Source: Nostocoides sp. Soil756
GTDB lineage: Bacteria; Actinomycetota; Actinomycetes; Actinomycetales; Dermatophilaceae
Length of the DNA: 55,855 nt
Direction: 5' to 3'
Assembly: GCF_001428065.1 (NCBI RefSeq)
Contig: NZ_LMSE01000002.1
Location: 1,374,628 to 1,430,482 of the forward strand
Below, in pieces: positions 1-7,530 of the stretch. Below the pieces are notes generated by a model that had not been told where the DNA came from, ran no database searches, and saw only the letters and a program-made list of their open reading frames with translations. The position numbers were made by a program, and so were the translations under genes. How positions within the stretch are numbered: position 1 is the stretch's first letter; every line of letters begins with the position of its first letter.

Positions 1-314
1 TGCCGTCGCAGACCGGGGCTCCGGGCCGATCCTGCGCACCCGGAACGGCACCCGGATGGACCGACACTGCGCCACCCGCCGCTTGCACCGGCTGGCCGAG
101 ACCGCCGGCGTGCACGCTGCCCGGATGCACCCGCACATACTGCGACACACCTTCGTCACCACCCATGCTCGACGCCGAGGTCGACCTGCGCGACGTGCAG
201 ATCGCCGCGCGCCACGCCGACCCGCGCACCACCATGCGCTACGACCGGGCCCGCAAGAACCTGGACCGCCACCCCAACTACATCCTGGCCGCGTACATGG
301 CCTCCGGAACCTGA
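1..314 (+). pseudogene. Tyrosine recombinase/integrase remnant, 5'-truncated by the window and frameshifted
   Basis: The frame entering at base 2 encodes the C-terminal catalytic part of a phage-type integrase, including an HPHILRHTF motif (HxLRH box). After the codons for VTT near 160-165 the protein continues only in the next frame, as MLDAEVDLRDVQIAARHAD, then PRTTMRYDRA with the nucleophilic Tyr, to a TGA at 312-314. Reading accacc-atg as accaccc-atg implies a single extra C. Without that base the two parts join into a normal integrase C-terminus. The N-terminus lies outside the window. The gene is probably inactive and marks the edge of an integrated element next to hicAB. A sequencing error cannot be excluded. 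Confidence 0.8.
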
Positions 315-335
315 ACGACCGGTGCCTTAGGCCTT

Positions 336-355
336 TGGTACTGCTGGTAGTACCA
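336..355. promoter_or_regulatory. Putative hicAB operator (7-bp perfect inverted repeat)
   Basis: TGGTACT (336-342) and AGTACCA (349-355) are perfect inverted copies separated by 6 nt. The right arm overlaps a TACCAT -10 hexamer (351-356) lying 6 nt before the hicA GTG at 363. HicB has a C-terminal ribbon-helix-helix segment, so binding here and autorepression is a reasonable inference. Confidence 0.6.
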
Positions 356-362
356 TTCTCTC

Positions 363-608
363 GTGGCGACCGTCGAGAAGATCCTCACCGCCATGAGGAC
401 CAACCCGAAGAACGTGCGCTACGCCGACCTGCACAAAGTGCGCGAGCACTACTTCGGGACGCCGCGCACCACCGGCGGATCCCACGCCGTGTTCCGCACC
501 CCATGGCACGGCGACCCCCGCGTGAACATCCAAAACGACCAAGGCAAAGCCAAGCCGTACCAGGTGCGGCAGGTCCTGACCGCGATCGAGAAGAAGGAGG
601 CCAACTGA
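363..608 (+). CDS. hicA: HicA-family mRNA interferase toxin
   Basis: This 81-aa protein has the HicA double-stranded-RNA-binding-like fold signature: an N-terminal helix with VRYADLHKVREHYFG, the GGSHAVF segment with the catalytic-type His, then DPRVNIQN and a C-terminal YQVRQVLTAIE helix. HicA toxins cleave mRNA and block translation until neutralised by HicB. The GTG start at 363 sits 6 nt after a TACCAT -10 hexamer and lacks an obvious Shine-Dalgarno, which suggests a leaderless transcript. Its TGA (606-608) overlaps the hicB ATG, so the two are translationally coupled. Length is normal and all core residues seem present, so the toxin may be active. Confidence 0.85.
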   Translation: MATVEKILTAMRTNPKNVRYADLHKVREHYFGTPRTTGGSHAVFRTPWHGDPRVNIQNDQGKAKPYQVRQVLTAIEKKEAN

Positions 609-955
609 TGCAGACCATGCCCACCGCAGACATCTCCCACTACACCTACCGCGTCACCTGGTCCGTGGAGGACCAGGAGTTCGTCGCCACCTGTCTGGAG
701 CTCCCCTCCCTGTCCTGGCTCGCGGCCACCCAGGTCGACGCCCTGGGCGGGCTCGAGACCCTCATCGCTGAGATCGTCCAGGACATGACCGCCAACGGTG
801 AACCCATCCCCGAACCACTCGCCGAGCGCACCTACTCGGGCAAGTTCAACCTACGAGTCGGTGAGGCGCTGCACCGACGCCTGGCCATCGAAGCCGCAGA
901 AGAGAAGCTCAGCATCAACCAGCTCATCGTCCGGCGACTCAACACCGCCAGCTGA
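608..955 (+). CDS. hicB: HicB-family antitoxin
   Basis: This 115-aa protein starts at an ATG overlapping the hicA stop (ATGA). The N-terminal part (about residues 10-75; YTYRVTWSVEDQEFVATC, LELPSLS) is the partially degraded RNase-H-like HicB domain that binds HicA. The C-terminal part (FNLRVGEALHRRLAIEAAEE to LIVRRL) is a ribbon-helix-helix DNA-binding segment expected to bind the palindrome upstream of hicA. The same reading frame is open further upstream because the frameshifted integrase runs into it, but that longer ORF is an artefact. The gene lies between the integrase remnant and a decayed transposase, so it is probably horizontally acquired. Confidence 0.85.
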   Translation: MQTMPTADISHYTYRVTWSVEDQEFVATCLELPSLSWLAATQVDALGGLETLIAEIVQDMTANGEPIPEPLAERTYSGKFNLRVGEALHRRLAIEAAEEKLSINQLIVRRLNTAS

Positions 956-971
956 TCAGATTCACACGTCC

Positions 972-1621
972 TCATGGCCGGAACACCGGCTGCTTGTCAT
1001 CCCAGCCGACCCGACGCACCTCGACCCCGTGGGCTCGGCTCAGGCCCCGGGCGGCCGTAGCGGTCCGCGGTCGACCAGCACCAGCCCCGGCCGCCCGCTC
1101 ACCCGCTGGCTGGCCAGGTGCTCCAGCATCAGCTCCGTCGTGCGGTTCTCGTGCATGGACGCGGGCACCGCCAGGGCGCCGAGGGGAAGCCCGGTCACGT
1201 CCACGGCCACGACGTGCTTGGCGCCCTTCGTGCGCCCGTAGGCGCCGCCCCGGTCGTGGAAGGTGAGCCCACCGTTGGAGGCGCCTCGGGCCAGGTGGGT
1301 GTCGATGACCACCATGGAGGGCGTGGCCTGGGCCCGGCCCTCCGCCTCGCGGGCCGCCCGATGCAGCACGGTCAGCGCCCGGGCCCATGTGCCGTTGCGT
1401 GACCAGCGCCGGAACTGCGACCACACCCGGGTCCAGGGCCCGAAGGACTCGGGCAACAACCGCCATTGGCAGCCGGTGTGCGAGATGTAGAGCATCCCGT
1501 CGACCACCCGACGCAGGTCCGGCCCGTGCTTGGGGCCGCGCTTCCCCGGGTCGTTGAACCCCGGCTCCAGCAGCGCCCCCTGCTCATCGGTCAGGTCACT
1601 GGCGTACGACATGCGCCGCAC
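972..1621 (-). pseudogene. Decayed IS5-family (IS427-like) DDE transposase
   Basis: From ATG at 1621 the minus strand encodes an IS5/IS427-type transposase: SYASDLTDEQGALLEP, GCQWRLLPESFGPW, then VVIDTHLARG with the first catalytic Asp and GLVLVDRG with the second. After LVLVDRG near 1065 the frame is broken. The family sequence resumes in another frame (SRAHGVEVRRVGWDDKQPV) and stops at 972, so the segment carrying the final catalytic Glu is missing. No terminal inverted repeats or target duplication are recognisable on either side. It is a dead IS fragment between hicB and the 3' end of metF, marking the junction between accessory and core DNA. Confidence 0.8.
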
Positions 1622-1672
1622 GGTGCCCGCCTCCTACGGCTCGGCAGTCGCCGCCCAAGGGGACACACCCAG

Positions 1673-2578
1673 TCAGAGCCCGAGGGCCTCGTGCACCTCG
1701 AGGGTGGCCGTCGAGCGGTTCATGGTGATGAAGTGCAGCCCCGGCGCGCCCTCGGCCAGCATCCGGCGCCCGATCTCGGTGGCGATCTCGACCCCCACCG
1801 CGCGCACCGCGACCTTGTCGTCCTTGACGGCCTCGAGCCGCTCGACGACCTGCGGCGGCAGCGGGGTGCCCATCAGCTGCGACATCCGCTGGATCTGGGG
1901 GAAGCTCGTCACCGGCATCAGGCCCGGGGTGACCGGCAGGTCGCGGCGCGCCGCCACCCGGTCGCGCAGCCGCAGGTAGCTGTCGGCGTCGAAGACCATC
2001 TGGGTGATGGCGAAGGTGGCCCCGGCGTCGGCCTTGCGCACCAGCACCTCGACGTCGTGGTCGAGGTCGGGGCTGTCGGGGTGGACGTCGGGGAAGGCCG
2101 CGACGCCGAGGGTGAAGTCGCCGAGCCCGCGGACCAGCCGCACGAGGTCCTCGGCGTGGTCGAGCCCCTCGGGGTGGGCGGTCCACGCGCCGCGCACGTC
2201 GCCGGGCGGGTCGCCTCTCAGGGCCAGGATGTTGCGCACGCCCGAGGCGGCGTAGTGCCCGACCACCTGGCGCAGCTGGCGCACCGAGGCCCCGACACAG
2301 GTGAGGTGCGCGAGGGGGGTCAGCGAGGTCTCGTCGGCGATCCGCCCGGTGACCCGCACGGTGCGGTCCTGGGTGGTCCCGCCGGCACCGTAGGTGACCG
2401 AGACGAAGGCCGGCCGGACCCGCTCGAGGCGCCGCAGCGCGTCCCACAGCTGGGCCTCGCTGGCGTCGTCCTTGGGGGGGAAGAACTCGAAGCTGATGGA
2501 CGGCTTCGGGTCGCGCAGCCGCGCCGGGATGGACGCCACGAGGTGCGCGGGGCGCCCTCCTCCGCCGTACTGGGCCAT
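1673..2578 (-). CDS. metF: Methylenetetrahydrofolate reductase
   Basis: This 301-aa FAD-dependent TIM-barrel enzyme reduces 5,10-methylene-THF to 5-methyl-THF for methionine synthesis. It shows the family opening SISFEFFPPKDD (about residues 27-38), SVTYGAGG, HLTCVGAS, LALRGDPP and ITQMVFDAD. The ATG at 2578 was chosen because homologous sequence begins just after it and a TAGCCT -10 hexamer sits 7 nt upstream on the minus strand. The open frame extends to 2824, but that part overlaps the divergent prenyl synthase. The stop lies about 50 bp from the decayed IS fragment. It is divergent from the polyprenyl synthase, as in the Rv2172c/Rv2173 arrangement. Confidence 0.92.
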   Translation of the reverse strand: MAQYGGGGRPAHLVASIPARLRDPKPSISFEFFPPKDDASEAQLWDALRRLERVRPAFVSVTYGAGGTTQDRTVRVTGRIADETSLTPLAHLTCVGASVRQLRQVVGHYAASGVRNILALRGDPPGDVRGAWTAHPEGLDHAEDLVRLVRGLGDFTLGVAAFPDVHPDSPDLDHDVEVLVRKADAGATFAITQMVFDADSYLRLRDRVAARRDLPVTPGLMPVTSFPQIQRMSQLMGTPLPPQVVERLEAVKDDKVAVRAVGVEIATEIGRRMLAEGAPGLHFITMNRSTATLEVHEALGL

Positions 2579-2585
2579 GGCGCCG

Positions 2586-2591
2586 AGGCTA
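2586..2591 (-). promoter_or_regulatory. Putative -10 element of metF
   Basis: TAGCCT on the minus strand ends 7 nt before the metF ATG. No good -35 is visible. Confidence 0.4.
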
Positions 2592-2672
2592 CGCGAGGCC
2601 CGACGCCGTAGGCTCGGGGCCGCCACCATCCGAACCACCGCGTCCACCCCTCCGGCCGCCCGAGGAGCCCCC

Positions 2673-3758
2673 GTGACCAGCGTGCTCGACACCGCCGACC
2701 TGCGGAGCCGGGTGCAGGCCGTGCTCGACGACGAGCTGGCCGCCCAGGCCACCGTCCTGGCCGAGCTCGGCCCCGACGTCGACGACCTCCTGGCGGCCGT
2801 CGGCGAGCTGCTGCGCGGCGGCAAGCGGCTGCGCGCGGCCTTCCTCTACTGGGGCGCCCGCGCGGCCGGGCTGCCCGACTCGCCCGCCCTGGTCCGCCTC
2901 GCGAGCGCCATGGAGCTGTTCCAGGCCGCCGCCCTGATCCACGACGACGTGATGGACGACTCCGACACCCGCCGCGGGATGCCGGCCGCGCACCGCGCGC
3001 TGGCCACGCGGCACGCCGAGCGCGGATGGTCCGGCGACCGCGAGCGCTTCGGCCTGGCCGGGGCCGTGCTGGCGGGCAACCTCTGCCTCACCTGGACCGA
3101 CGAGGTCTACGCCACCTGCGGGCTGCCCGAGGACGCCCTGGCCCGGGGCCGGTCGGTCTTCGACCGGATGCGCACCCAGCTGATGGCCGGCCAGTTCCTC
3201 GACGTGGTCGAGTCGATGCGGCCGTGGGAGGGCATCGGCGACGCCGAGCGGGTCGAGCGCGCCGGGCGGGTCATCCGCTACAAGAGCGCCAAGTACACCG
3301 TCGAGCACCCGCTGCTCATCGGCGCCACCGTGGGAGGTCTCGACCCCGCCGGGCTCGACGCGCTGTCGCGCTACGGGCTCGACCTGGGCCGGGCCTTCCA
3401 GCTGCGCGACGACCTGCTGGGCGTCTTCGGCGACCCCGGCGAGACCGGCAAGCCCGCCGGCGACGACCTGCGCGAGGGCAAGCGCACCGTGCTGCTGGCG
3501 CACGCCCTGGCCGGCTCCGACGAGGGCGGCCGGGCCCGGGTCGAGTCGCTGCTGGGGCGGGCCGACCTCGACGGCCCCCAGGTCGACGAGCTGCGCGGGC
3601 GGATCACCGGCTCGGGCGCCGTGGCGGTCCTCGAGGACGAGATCGCCCGGCTGGCCGCGTCGGCGCGCGCCGCGCTGGCCGACGCCCCGCACCTGGAGCG
3701 CGAGGCCGCCGGGGTGCTGGCCGGCCTCGTGACGACGGCGACGGCCCGCAGCGCCTGA
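2673..3758 (+). CDS. Polyprenyl (geranylgeranyl-type) diphosphate synthase
   Basis: This 361-aa trans-isoprenyl diphosphate synthase condenses IPP with allylic diphosphates to make C15-C20+ isoprenoid precursors. The first Asp-rich motif LIHDDVMDD is at about residues 88-95 and the second, QLRDDLLGVFGD, at about 243-254. GGKRLR and the RYKSAKYTVE segment are also present. The GTG start at 2673 follows a gaggag ribosome-binding site. The gene corresponds in position to mycobacterial idsA2 (Rv2173). Its stop codon lies inside the first unit of an 18-bp tandem repeat. The chain length of the product cannot be judged from sequence alone. Confidence 0.9.
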   Translation: MTSVLDTADLRSRVQAVLDDELAAQATVLAELGPDVDDLLAAVGELLRGGKRLRAAFLYWGARAAGLPDSPALVRLASAMELFQAAALIHDDVMDDSDTRRGMPAAHRALATRHAERGWSGDRERFGLAGAVLAGNLCLTWTDEVYATCGLPEDALARGRSVFDRMRTQLMAGQFLDVVESMRPWEGIGDAERVERAGRVIRYKSAKYTVEHPLLIGATVGGLDPAGLDALSRYGLDLGRAFQLRDDLLGVFGDPGETGKPAGDDLREGKRTVLLAHALAGSDEGGRARVESLLGRADLDGPQVDELRGRITGSGAVAVLEDEIARLAASARAALADAPHLEREAAGVLAGLVTTATARSA

Positions 3759-3814
3759 CCGGCCCGCAGCGCCTGACCGGGCCGCAGCGCCTGACCGGGC
3801 CGCAGCGCCTGTCC
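3743..3814. repeat. 18-bp tandem repeat, 4 copies, spanning the prenyl synthase stop codon
   Basis: Four consecutive 18-bp units (ggcccgcagcgcctgacc and close variants) start at 3743, 3761, 3779 and 3797. The first copy holds the last codons and the TGA of the prenyl synthase. Because 18 is a multiple of three, the second and third units repeat an in-frame TGA; the fourth has tgt. Confidence 0.9.
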
Positions 3815-3831
3815 GGCGCCGAGCGGCCCTC

Positions 3832-4215
3832 CTAGAAGGCCTCCTCCATGGCGCGGCGTCGGACCTCGGTCTTGAAGCCGGCCCGGATGGCGTCGAGCGG
3901 GGTACCGCCGGTCGGGAGGGTGTCGTCGGGGGTGTGCAGCCAGCGGATGATCTCGTCGTCGCGCATGCCGCCGTCGGCCAGCACGGTGAAGGTGCCCTTG
4001 AGGGCCTCGAGCGGGCCGTCGTCGTCGACGAAGCCCGCGGGGACGGCGACGACGCGCCGCTCCCCCACCCGTGCGGCCAGCAGCTCGCGGTCCTCGATGA
4101 GCCGCCGCACGTCGGCGAGCCGGAGGCCGAGGCGCTCGGCGAGGTCGGGGACGGTGGCCCACGACGGCACGAGGGTCTCGAGGTCGGGGCGGGTCTCGGG
4201 TACGGCGTCGCTCAC
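3832..4215 (-). CDS. Rv2175c-like winged-helix DNA-binding protein
   Basis: This 127-aa protein has an N-terminal helix-turn-helix region (PDLAERLGLRLADVRRLIED, about residues 23-42) and a C-terminal segment GTFTVLADGGMRDDEIIRWL followed by LDAIRAG. This matches the actinobacterial Rv2175c family. In M. tuberculosis that protein is a substrate of the neighbouring kinase PknL, and here a Ser/Thr kinase lies 1.4 kb away in the same relative position. The GTG at 4215 was chosen because upstream sequence has no family similarity. It converges on the prenyl synthase with only the tandem repeat between them. Its target DNA is unknown. Confidence 0.8.
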   Translation of the reverse strand: MSDAVPETRPDLETLVPSWATVPDLAERLGLRLADVRRLIEDRELLAARVGERRVVAVPAGFVDDDGPLEALKGTFTVLADGGMRDDEIIRWLHTPDDTLPTGGTPLDAIRAGFKTEVRRRAMEEAF

Positions 4216-4420
4216 CTGCTCAGGTTGCCACAGCAGCAGCGACCCGCGGGACCGCGGGGAGCACCGGCGGCGCGGCGGGAGCGCCGGTGGCAGCCGCCGC
4301 GGGCCACCGAGGGGGATCCGCACGAGTCCCGGGCACAACACGCGTCACTCCGGTACCTTGGCCCCCGAGAGTACGCCCGCGTCACGTCAGACCCCCGAGG
4401 CCCGAAGGACCCAGAGTCAC

Positions 4421-5551
4421 ATGGTCGCCCCTGCCACCCCACCCCCTGCCGTCATCCCGCTCGACCACGTCAGCGCCGTGGTCGCCCGCTCCTCGGGCGC
4501 GCCCTACGGCTGGACGGGCTACCGGGTCCGCCCGGGCGACACCCTCGAGGCGATCGCCGCCCGGTTCCGCACCTCGGTGGGGGCGCTGGTCGCCCACAAC
4601 CACCTGCGCTCGCCGCACCTGATCATGGCCGGGTCACGCCTCAGCGTCCCGCGCGCGGCGCCGGCCCACGCCACCCCGGCCCGCACCACCACGCGGGTCG
4701 CCGCCACCGTGCACGTCGTGCGCAGCGGCGAGACCGTGAGCGGCATCGCGGCCCGCTACCGGGTGAGCGTCCCCACCGTCCTGAAGGCCAACCACCTCGG
4801 CGTCCGCAGCCTCATCCACCCCGGCGACCGGCTGGTCGTCCGCCCGGCGCGCACCGTCACCCGCACGGCCGCGGCCCGGGCCGCCCAGGCGGCCGCCGGC
4901 CCGGCCACCCGCGCCTACACCGTGCGCTCCGGCGACACCCTGAGCGGCATCGCCGCCCGCTACGGCACGACGGTGGCCGCGGTGGCCCGGGCCAGCCGCA
5001 TCTCGAGCCGCGCCGTCATCCAGGTCGGTCAGCACCTCCGGGTCCCCCGGCCGACCTCGTCGACCCACGCGGTCGGCGACACCTTCGCGGGCGTGCGCTA
5101 CCCGGCCGCCGTGGTGGCCGCCGCCCGCCGCAACCACGCCGCGCTCGCCCACCGCGCGGTGCCGAGCCGCAGCCAGGTCAAGGCGATGGTGGTGCGCACC
5201 GCGCGCCGCCACGGGGTCGACCCCCGGCTGGCCCTGGCCGTGGCGTTCCAGGAGTCGGGCTGGAACCAGCGGGCGGTCTCCCCCGCCAACGCCGTCGGCG
5301 TCATGCAGGTCATCCCGTCCGGGGGGCAGTGGGCCTCCTCGCTCGTCGGGCGCCGCCTCGACCTGCTCGACACCGAGGACAACGTCACCGCCGGCGTGGT
5401 GATGCTGCGGGCGCTGACCCGGGCGACGCCGAGCACGCAGACGGCCGTCGCCGGGTACTACCAGGGACTGGCCTCGGTCCAGCAGCGAGGCATGTACACC
5501 GACACCAAGCGCTACGTCGCGAACATCATGCGGTTGCGCGCGAGCATGTGA
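4421..5551 (+). CDS. Triple LysM, lytic transglycosylase-like (SLT) protein
   Basis: This 376-aa protein has three LysM peptidoglycan-binding modules at about residues 34-77 (YRVRPGDTLEAIA), 97-140 (HVVRSGETVSGIA) and 165-210 (YTVRSGDTLSGIA). They are followed by a C-terminal SLT-type domain (about 257-375) with the expected catalytic Glu in FQESGWNQ and the AVGVMQVIPSGG segment. It should bind and cleave cell-wall glycan. No signal peptide or membrane segment follows the chosen ATG, and none appears in the in-frame upstream sequence, which is odd for a wall enzyme. It lies between the Rv2175c-like gene and the PASTA kinase, consistent with a wall-sensing module. Confidence 0.8.
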   Translation: MVAPATPPPAVIPLDHVSAVVARSSGAPYGWTGYRVRPGDTLEAIAARFRTSVGALVAHNHLRSPHLIMAGSRLSVPRAAPAHATPARTTTRVAATVHVVRSGETVSGIAARYRVSVPTVLKANHLGVRSLIHPGDRLVVRPARTVTRTAAARAAQAAAGPATRAYTVRSGDTLSGIAARYGTTVAAVARASRISSRAVIQVGQHLRVPRPTSSTHAVGDTFAGVRYPAAVVAAARRNHAALAHRAVPSRSQVKAMVVRTARRHGVDPRLALAVAFQESGWNQRAVSPANAVGVMQVIPSGGQWASSLVGRRLDLLDTEDNVTAGVVMLRALTRATPSTQTAVAGYYQGLASVQQRGMYTDTKRYVANIMRLRASM

Positions 5552-5588
5552 GCATCGGACGGGGATCGGGGGCACCGGCGTGACTACG

Positions 5589-5594
5589 TACACT
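5589..5594 (+). promoter_or_regulatory. Putative -10 element of the PASTA kinase
   Basis: TACACT ends 6 nt before GTG 5601. If used, transcription would begin at or beside that GTG, favouring it over the in-frame GTG at 5580. Confidence 0.45.
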
Positions 5595-5600
5595 CGTGCG

Positions 5601-7514
5601 GTGTCATCGACCGGCGACGCCCTCATCGGCCAGACCCTCGACGGGCGCTACCGCGTCCTGTCGCGGATCGCCGACGGCGGGATGGCCACCGTCTACCTCG
5701 CGGTCGACGAGCGCCTCGAGCGCGAGGTCGCCCTCAAGGTGATGCGCCCCCACCTCGTCCACGACGAGACCTTCGTCAGCCGCTTCCGGCGGGAGGCCCG
5801 TTCGGCCGCCGCCCTGTCGCACCCCAACGTGGTCGCGGTCTTCGACCAGGGCCAGGATGCCGGCTCGGTGTTCCTGGCCATGGAGTACGTCCCCGGGCAG
5901 ACCTTGCGCGAGGTGCTCACGGCCGAGGGCCCGCTGTCGCCCCGGGCCGCCTTCGACGTGCTCGACCCCGTGCTCCAGGCTCTCGGCGCGGCCCACGCCA
6001 AGGGCCTCATCCACCGCGACGTCAAGCCCGAGAACGTGATCCTCAGCGAGAGCGGGGCCGTGAAGGTCGCCGACTTCGGCCTCGCGCGGGCCGTGTCGAG
6101 CCAGACCATGACCAGCTCCAGCGGCGTGCTGCTGGGCACTGTGGCCTACCTGTCCCCCGAGCAGGTCGAGCGCGGCATCGCCGATGCCCGCAGCGACGTC
6201 TACGCGGCCGGGCTGGTGCTGCTCGAGATGCTCACCGGCGCCAAGGCGTTCACCGGCGAGACCCCCATCCACGTCGCCTACCAGCACGTGCACGGCGGGG
6301 TCCCGGCGCCCTCGAGCCGGGTCCCCTCGCTGCCGACCGAGATCGACGACCTGGTCGCCGTCGCCACCGCCCGCGACCCCGACGAGCGCCCGGTCGACGC
6401 CTCCGACTTCCTGGCGATGGTCCGCCGCACCCGGGCCGGGCTCTCGGCCGAGGTCCTCGACGGTCGGCCCGAGGGGGCCGCCGCGGTCGAGGCCGCCTCG
6501 GTCCCCACCGCCACCGCCGCGCTGCCCGTGGGCCCGCGGCCGCCCCGCGGCCCGCGCCCGCCCCGCGACGGTGAGACCGCCGCCCTCCGGGTGCCCGCGG
6601 CACCGCTCGAGGGCGTGGTCGTCGGCCCGAGCGTGCGGCGCCGGCGCAACTGGTGGCCGGCCGCCCTGGCCTCGGTCCTGCTCGCCGCGGCCACCGCGTG
6701 GTTCTTCCTGCTCGGGCCCGGCGCCACCGCCACCGTGCCCTCGGTGCTGGAGCGCCCGCAGGCGCAGGCCGTGCAGGCGGTGCAGAACGCCTCGCTCGAC
6801 CCGACCGTGGTCGAGGCCTTCTCCGAGGACGTCGCGCGCGGCATCGTCATCTCCGTCGACCCGCGCGTGGGGGCCACCGTCGGGCGCGGCAGCGAGGTCG
6901 TCCTCACGGTCTCCAAGGGCCCCGAGCGCTACCGCGTCCCGAAGCTGCAGGGGATGACCGTGGCCGAGGCCACCCGCCAGCTCGAGGAGAACACCCTGGT
7001 GGTGGGCACGGTGAAGAAGACCTTCAGCGAGACCGTGCCCGACGGCCAGGTCATCTCGTTCACCCCCGAGGCCGGCGCCAGCGTCAAGCGCGGCACCGCG
7101 GTGGCGCTCGTGGTGAGCAAGGGACGGCGCCCGATCCCGGTCACCGACTTCACCGGGAAGGACGCGAAGGAGGCGACCGCCGCGCTGACCAAGGCCGGTC
7201 TCGAGGTCGACGCGTCCGCCCAGGAGAACAGTGACACCGTCCCCAAGGGGTCGGTCATCAGCCAGTCCCCGCGCGACGGCACCCTGTTCAAGGGCGACAC
7301 GGTCACCCTGGTGGTCTCCAAGGGCCCGGTGATGGTCGATGTACCCAACGTCGTGGGCAAGCAGACGGGCGAGGCCAAGAAGATCCTGGAAGGACTCGGC
7401 TTCACCGTGAAGATCGAGAAGGCGCTGGGCGGCTTCTTCGGGACGGTGCGCTTCCAGGACCCCGCCGACGGCAAGGCGCCCAAGGGCAGCACCGTCACCC
7501 TCACCATCGTCTGA
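5601..7514 (+). CDS. PASTA-domain transmembrane Ser/Thr protein kinase (PknL/PknB type)
   Basis: A 637-aa receptor-type kinase. The catalytic domain covers about residues 13-280, with the glycine-rich loop [16 protein letters not shown] lysine, HRDVKPEN catalytic loop, DFGLARA and SPEQ. A Pro/Ala-rich juxtamembrane linker precedes one membrane helix (about 351-371). Four PASTA repeats run to the C-terminus (starting about 376, 440, 506 and 573); PASTA repeats bind muropeptides or lipid II. By position it corresponds to pknL (Rv2176), but mycobacterial PknL lacks PASTA repeats. GTG 5601 is preferred because of its -10 spacing. GTG 5580, seven codons upstream, is the alternative and has a G-rich stretch before it. 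Confidence 0.93.
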   Translation: MSSTGDALIGQTLDGRYRVLSRIADGGMATVYLAVDERLEREVALKVMRPHLVHDETFVSRFRREARSAAALSHPNVVAVFDQGQDAGSVFLAMEYVPGQTLREVLTAEGPLSPRAAFDVLDPVLQALGAAHAKGLIHRDVKPENVILSESGAVKVADFGLARAVSSQTMTSSSGVLLGTVAYLSPEQVERGIADARSDVYAAGLVLLEMLTGAKAFTGETPIHVAYQHVHGGVPAPSSRVPSLPTEIDDLVAVATARDPDERPVDASDFLAMVRRTRAGLSAEVLDGRPEGAAAVEAASVPTATAALPVGPRPPRGPRPPRDGETAALRVPAAPLEGVVVGPSVRRRRNWWPAALASVLLAAATAWFFLLGPGATATVPSVLERPQAQAVQAVQNASLDPTVVEAFSEDVARGIVISVDPRVGATVGRGSEVVLTVSKGPERYRVPKLQGMTVAEATRQLEENTLVVGTVKKTFSETVPDGQVISFTPEAGASVKRGTAVALVVSKGRRPIPVTDFTGKDAKEATAALTKAGLEVDASAQENSDTVPKGSVISQSPRDGTLFKGDTVTLVVSKGPVMVDVPNVVGKQTGEAKKILEGLGFTVKIEKALGGFFGTVRFQDPADGKAPKGSTVTLTIV

Positions 7515-7530
7515 CCGGCGGTCGACACCG

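Noticed and set aside
956-1672. Intact IS5-type element with terminal repeats
   Set aside because: No inverted repeats or target duplication could be seen, the frame is broken and the catalytic Glu region is missing.
4216-4420. Possible c-di-AMP (ydaO-type) riboswitch upstream of the LysM gene
   Set aside because: Such riboswitches often precede actinobacterial wall-hydrolase genes, but I could not recognise the conserved core sequence or pairing here. A covariance search would decide.
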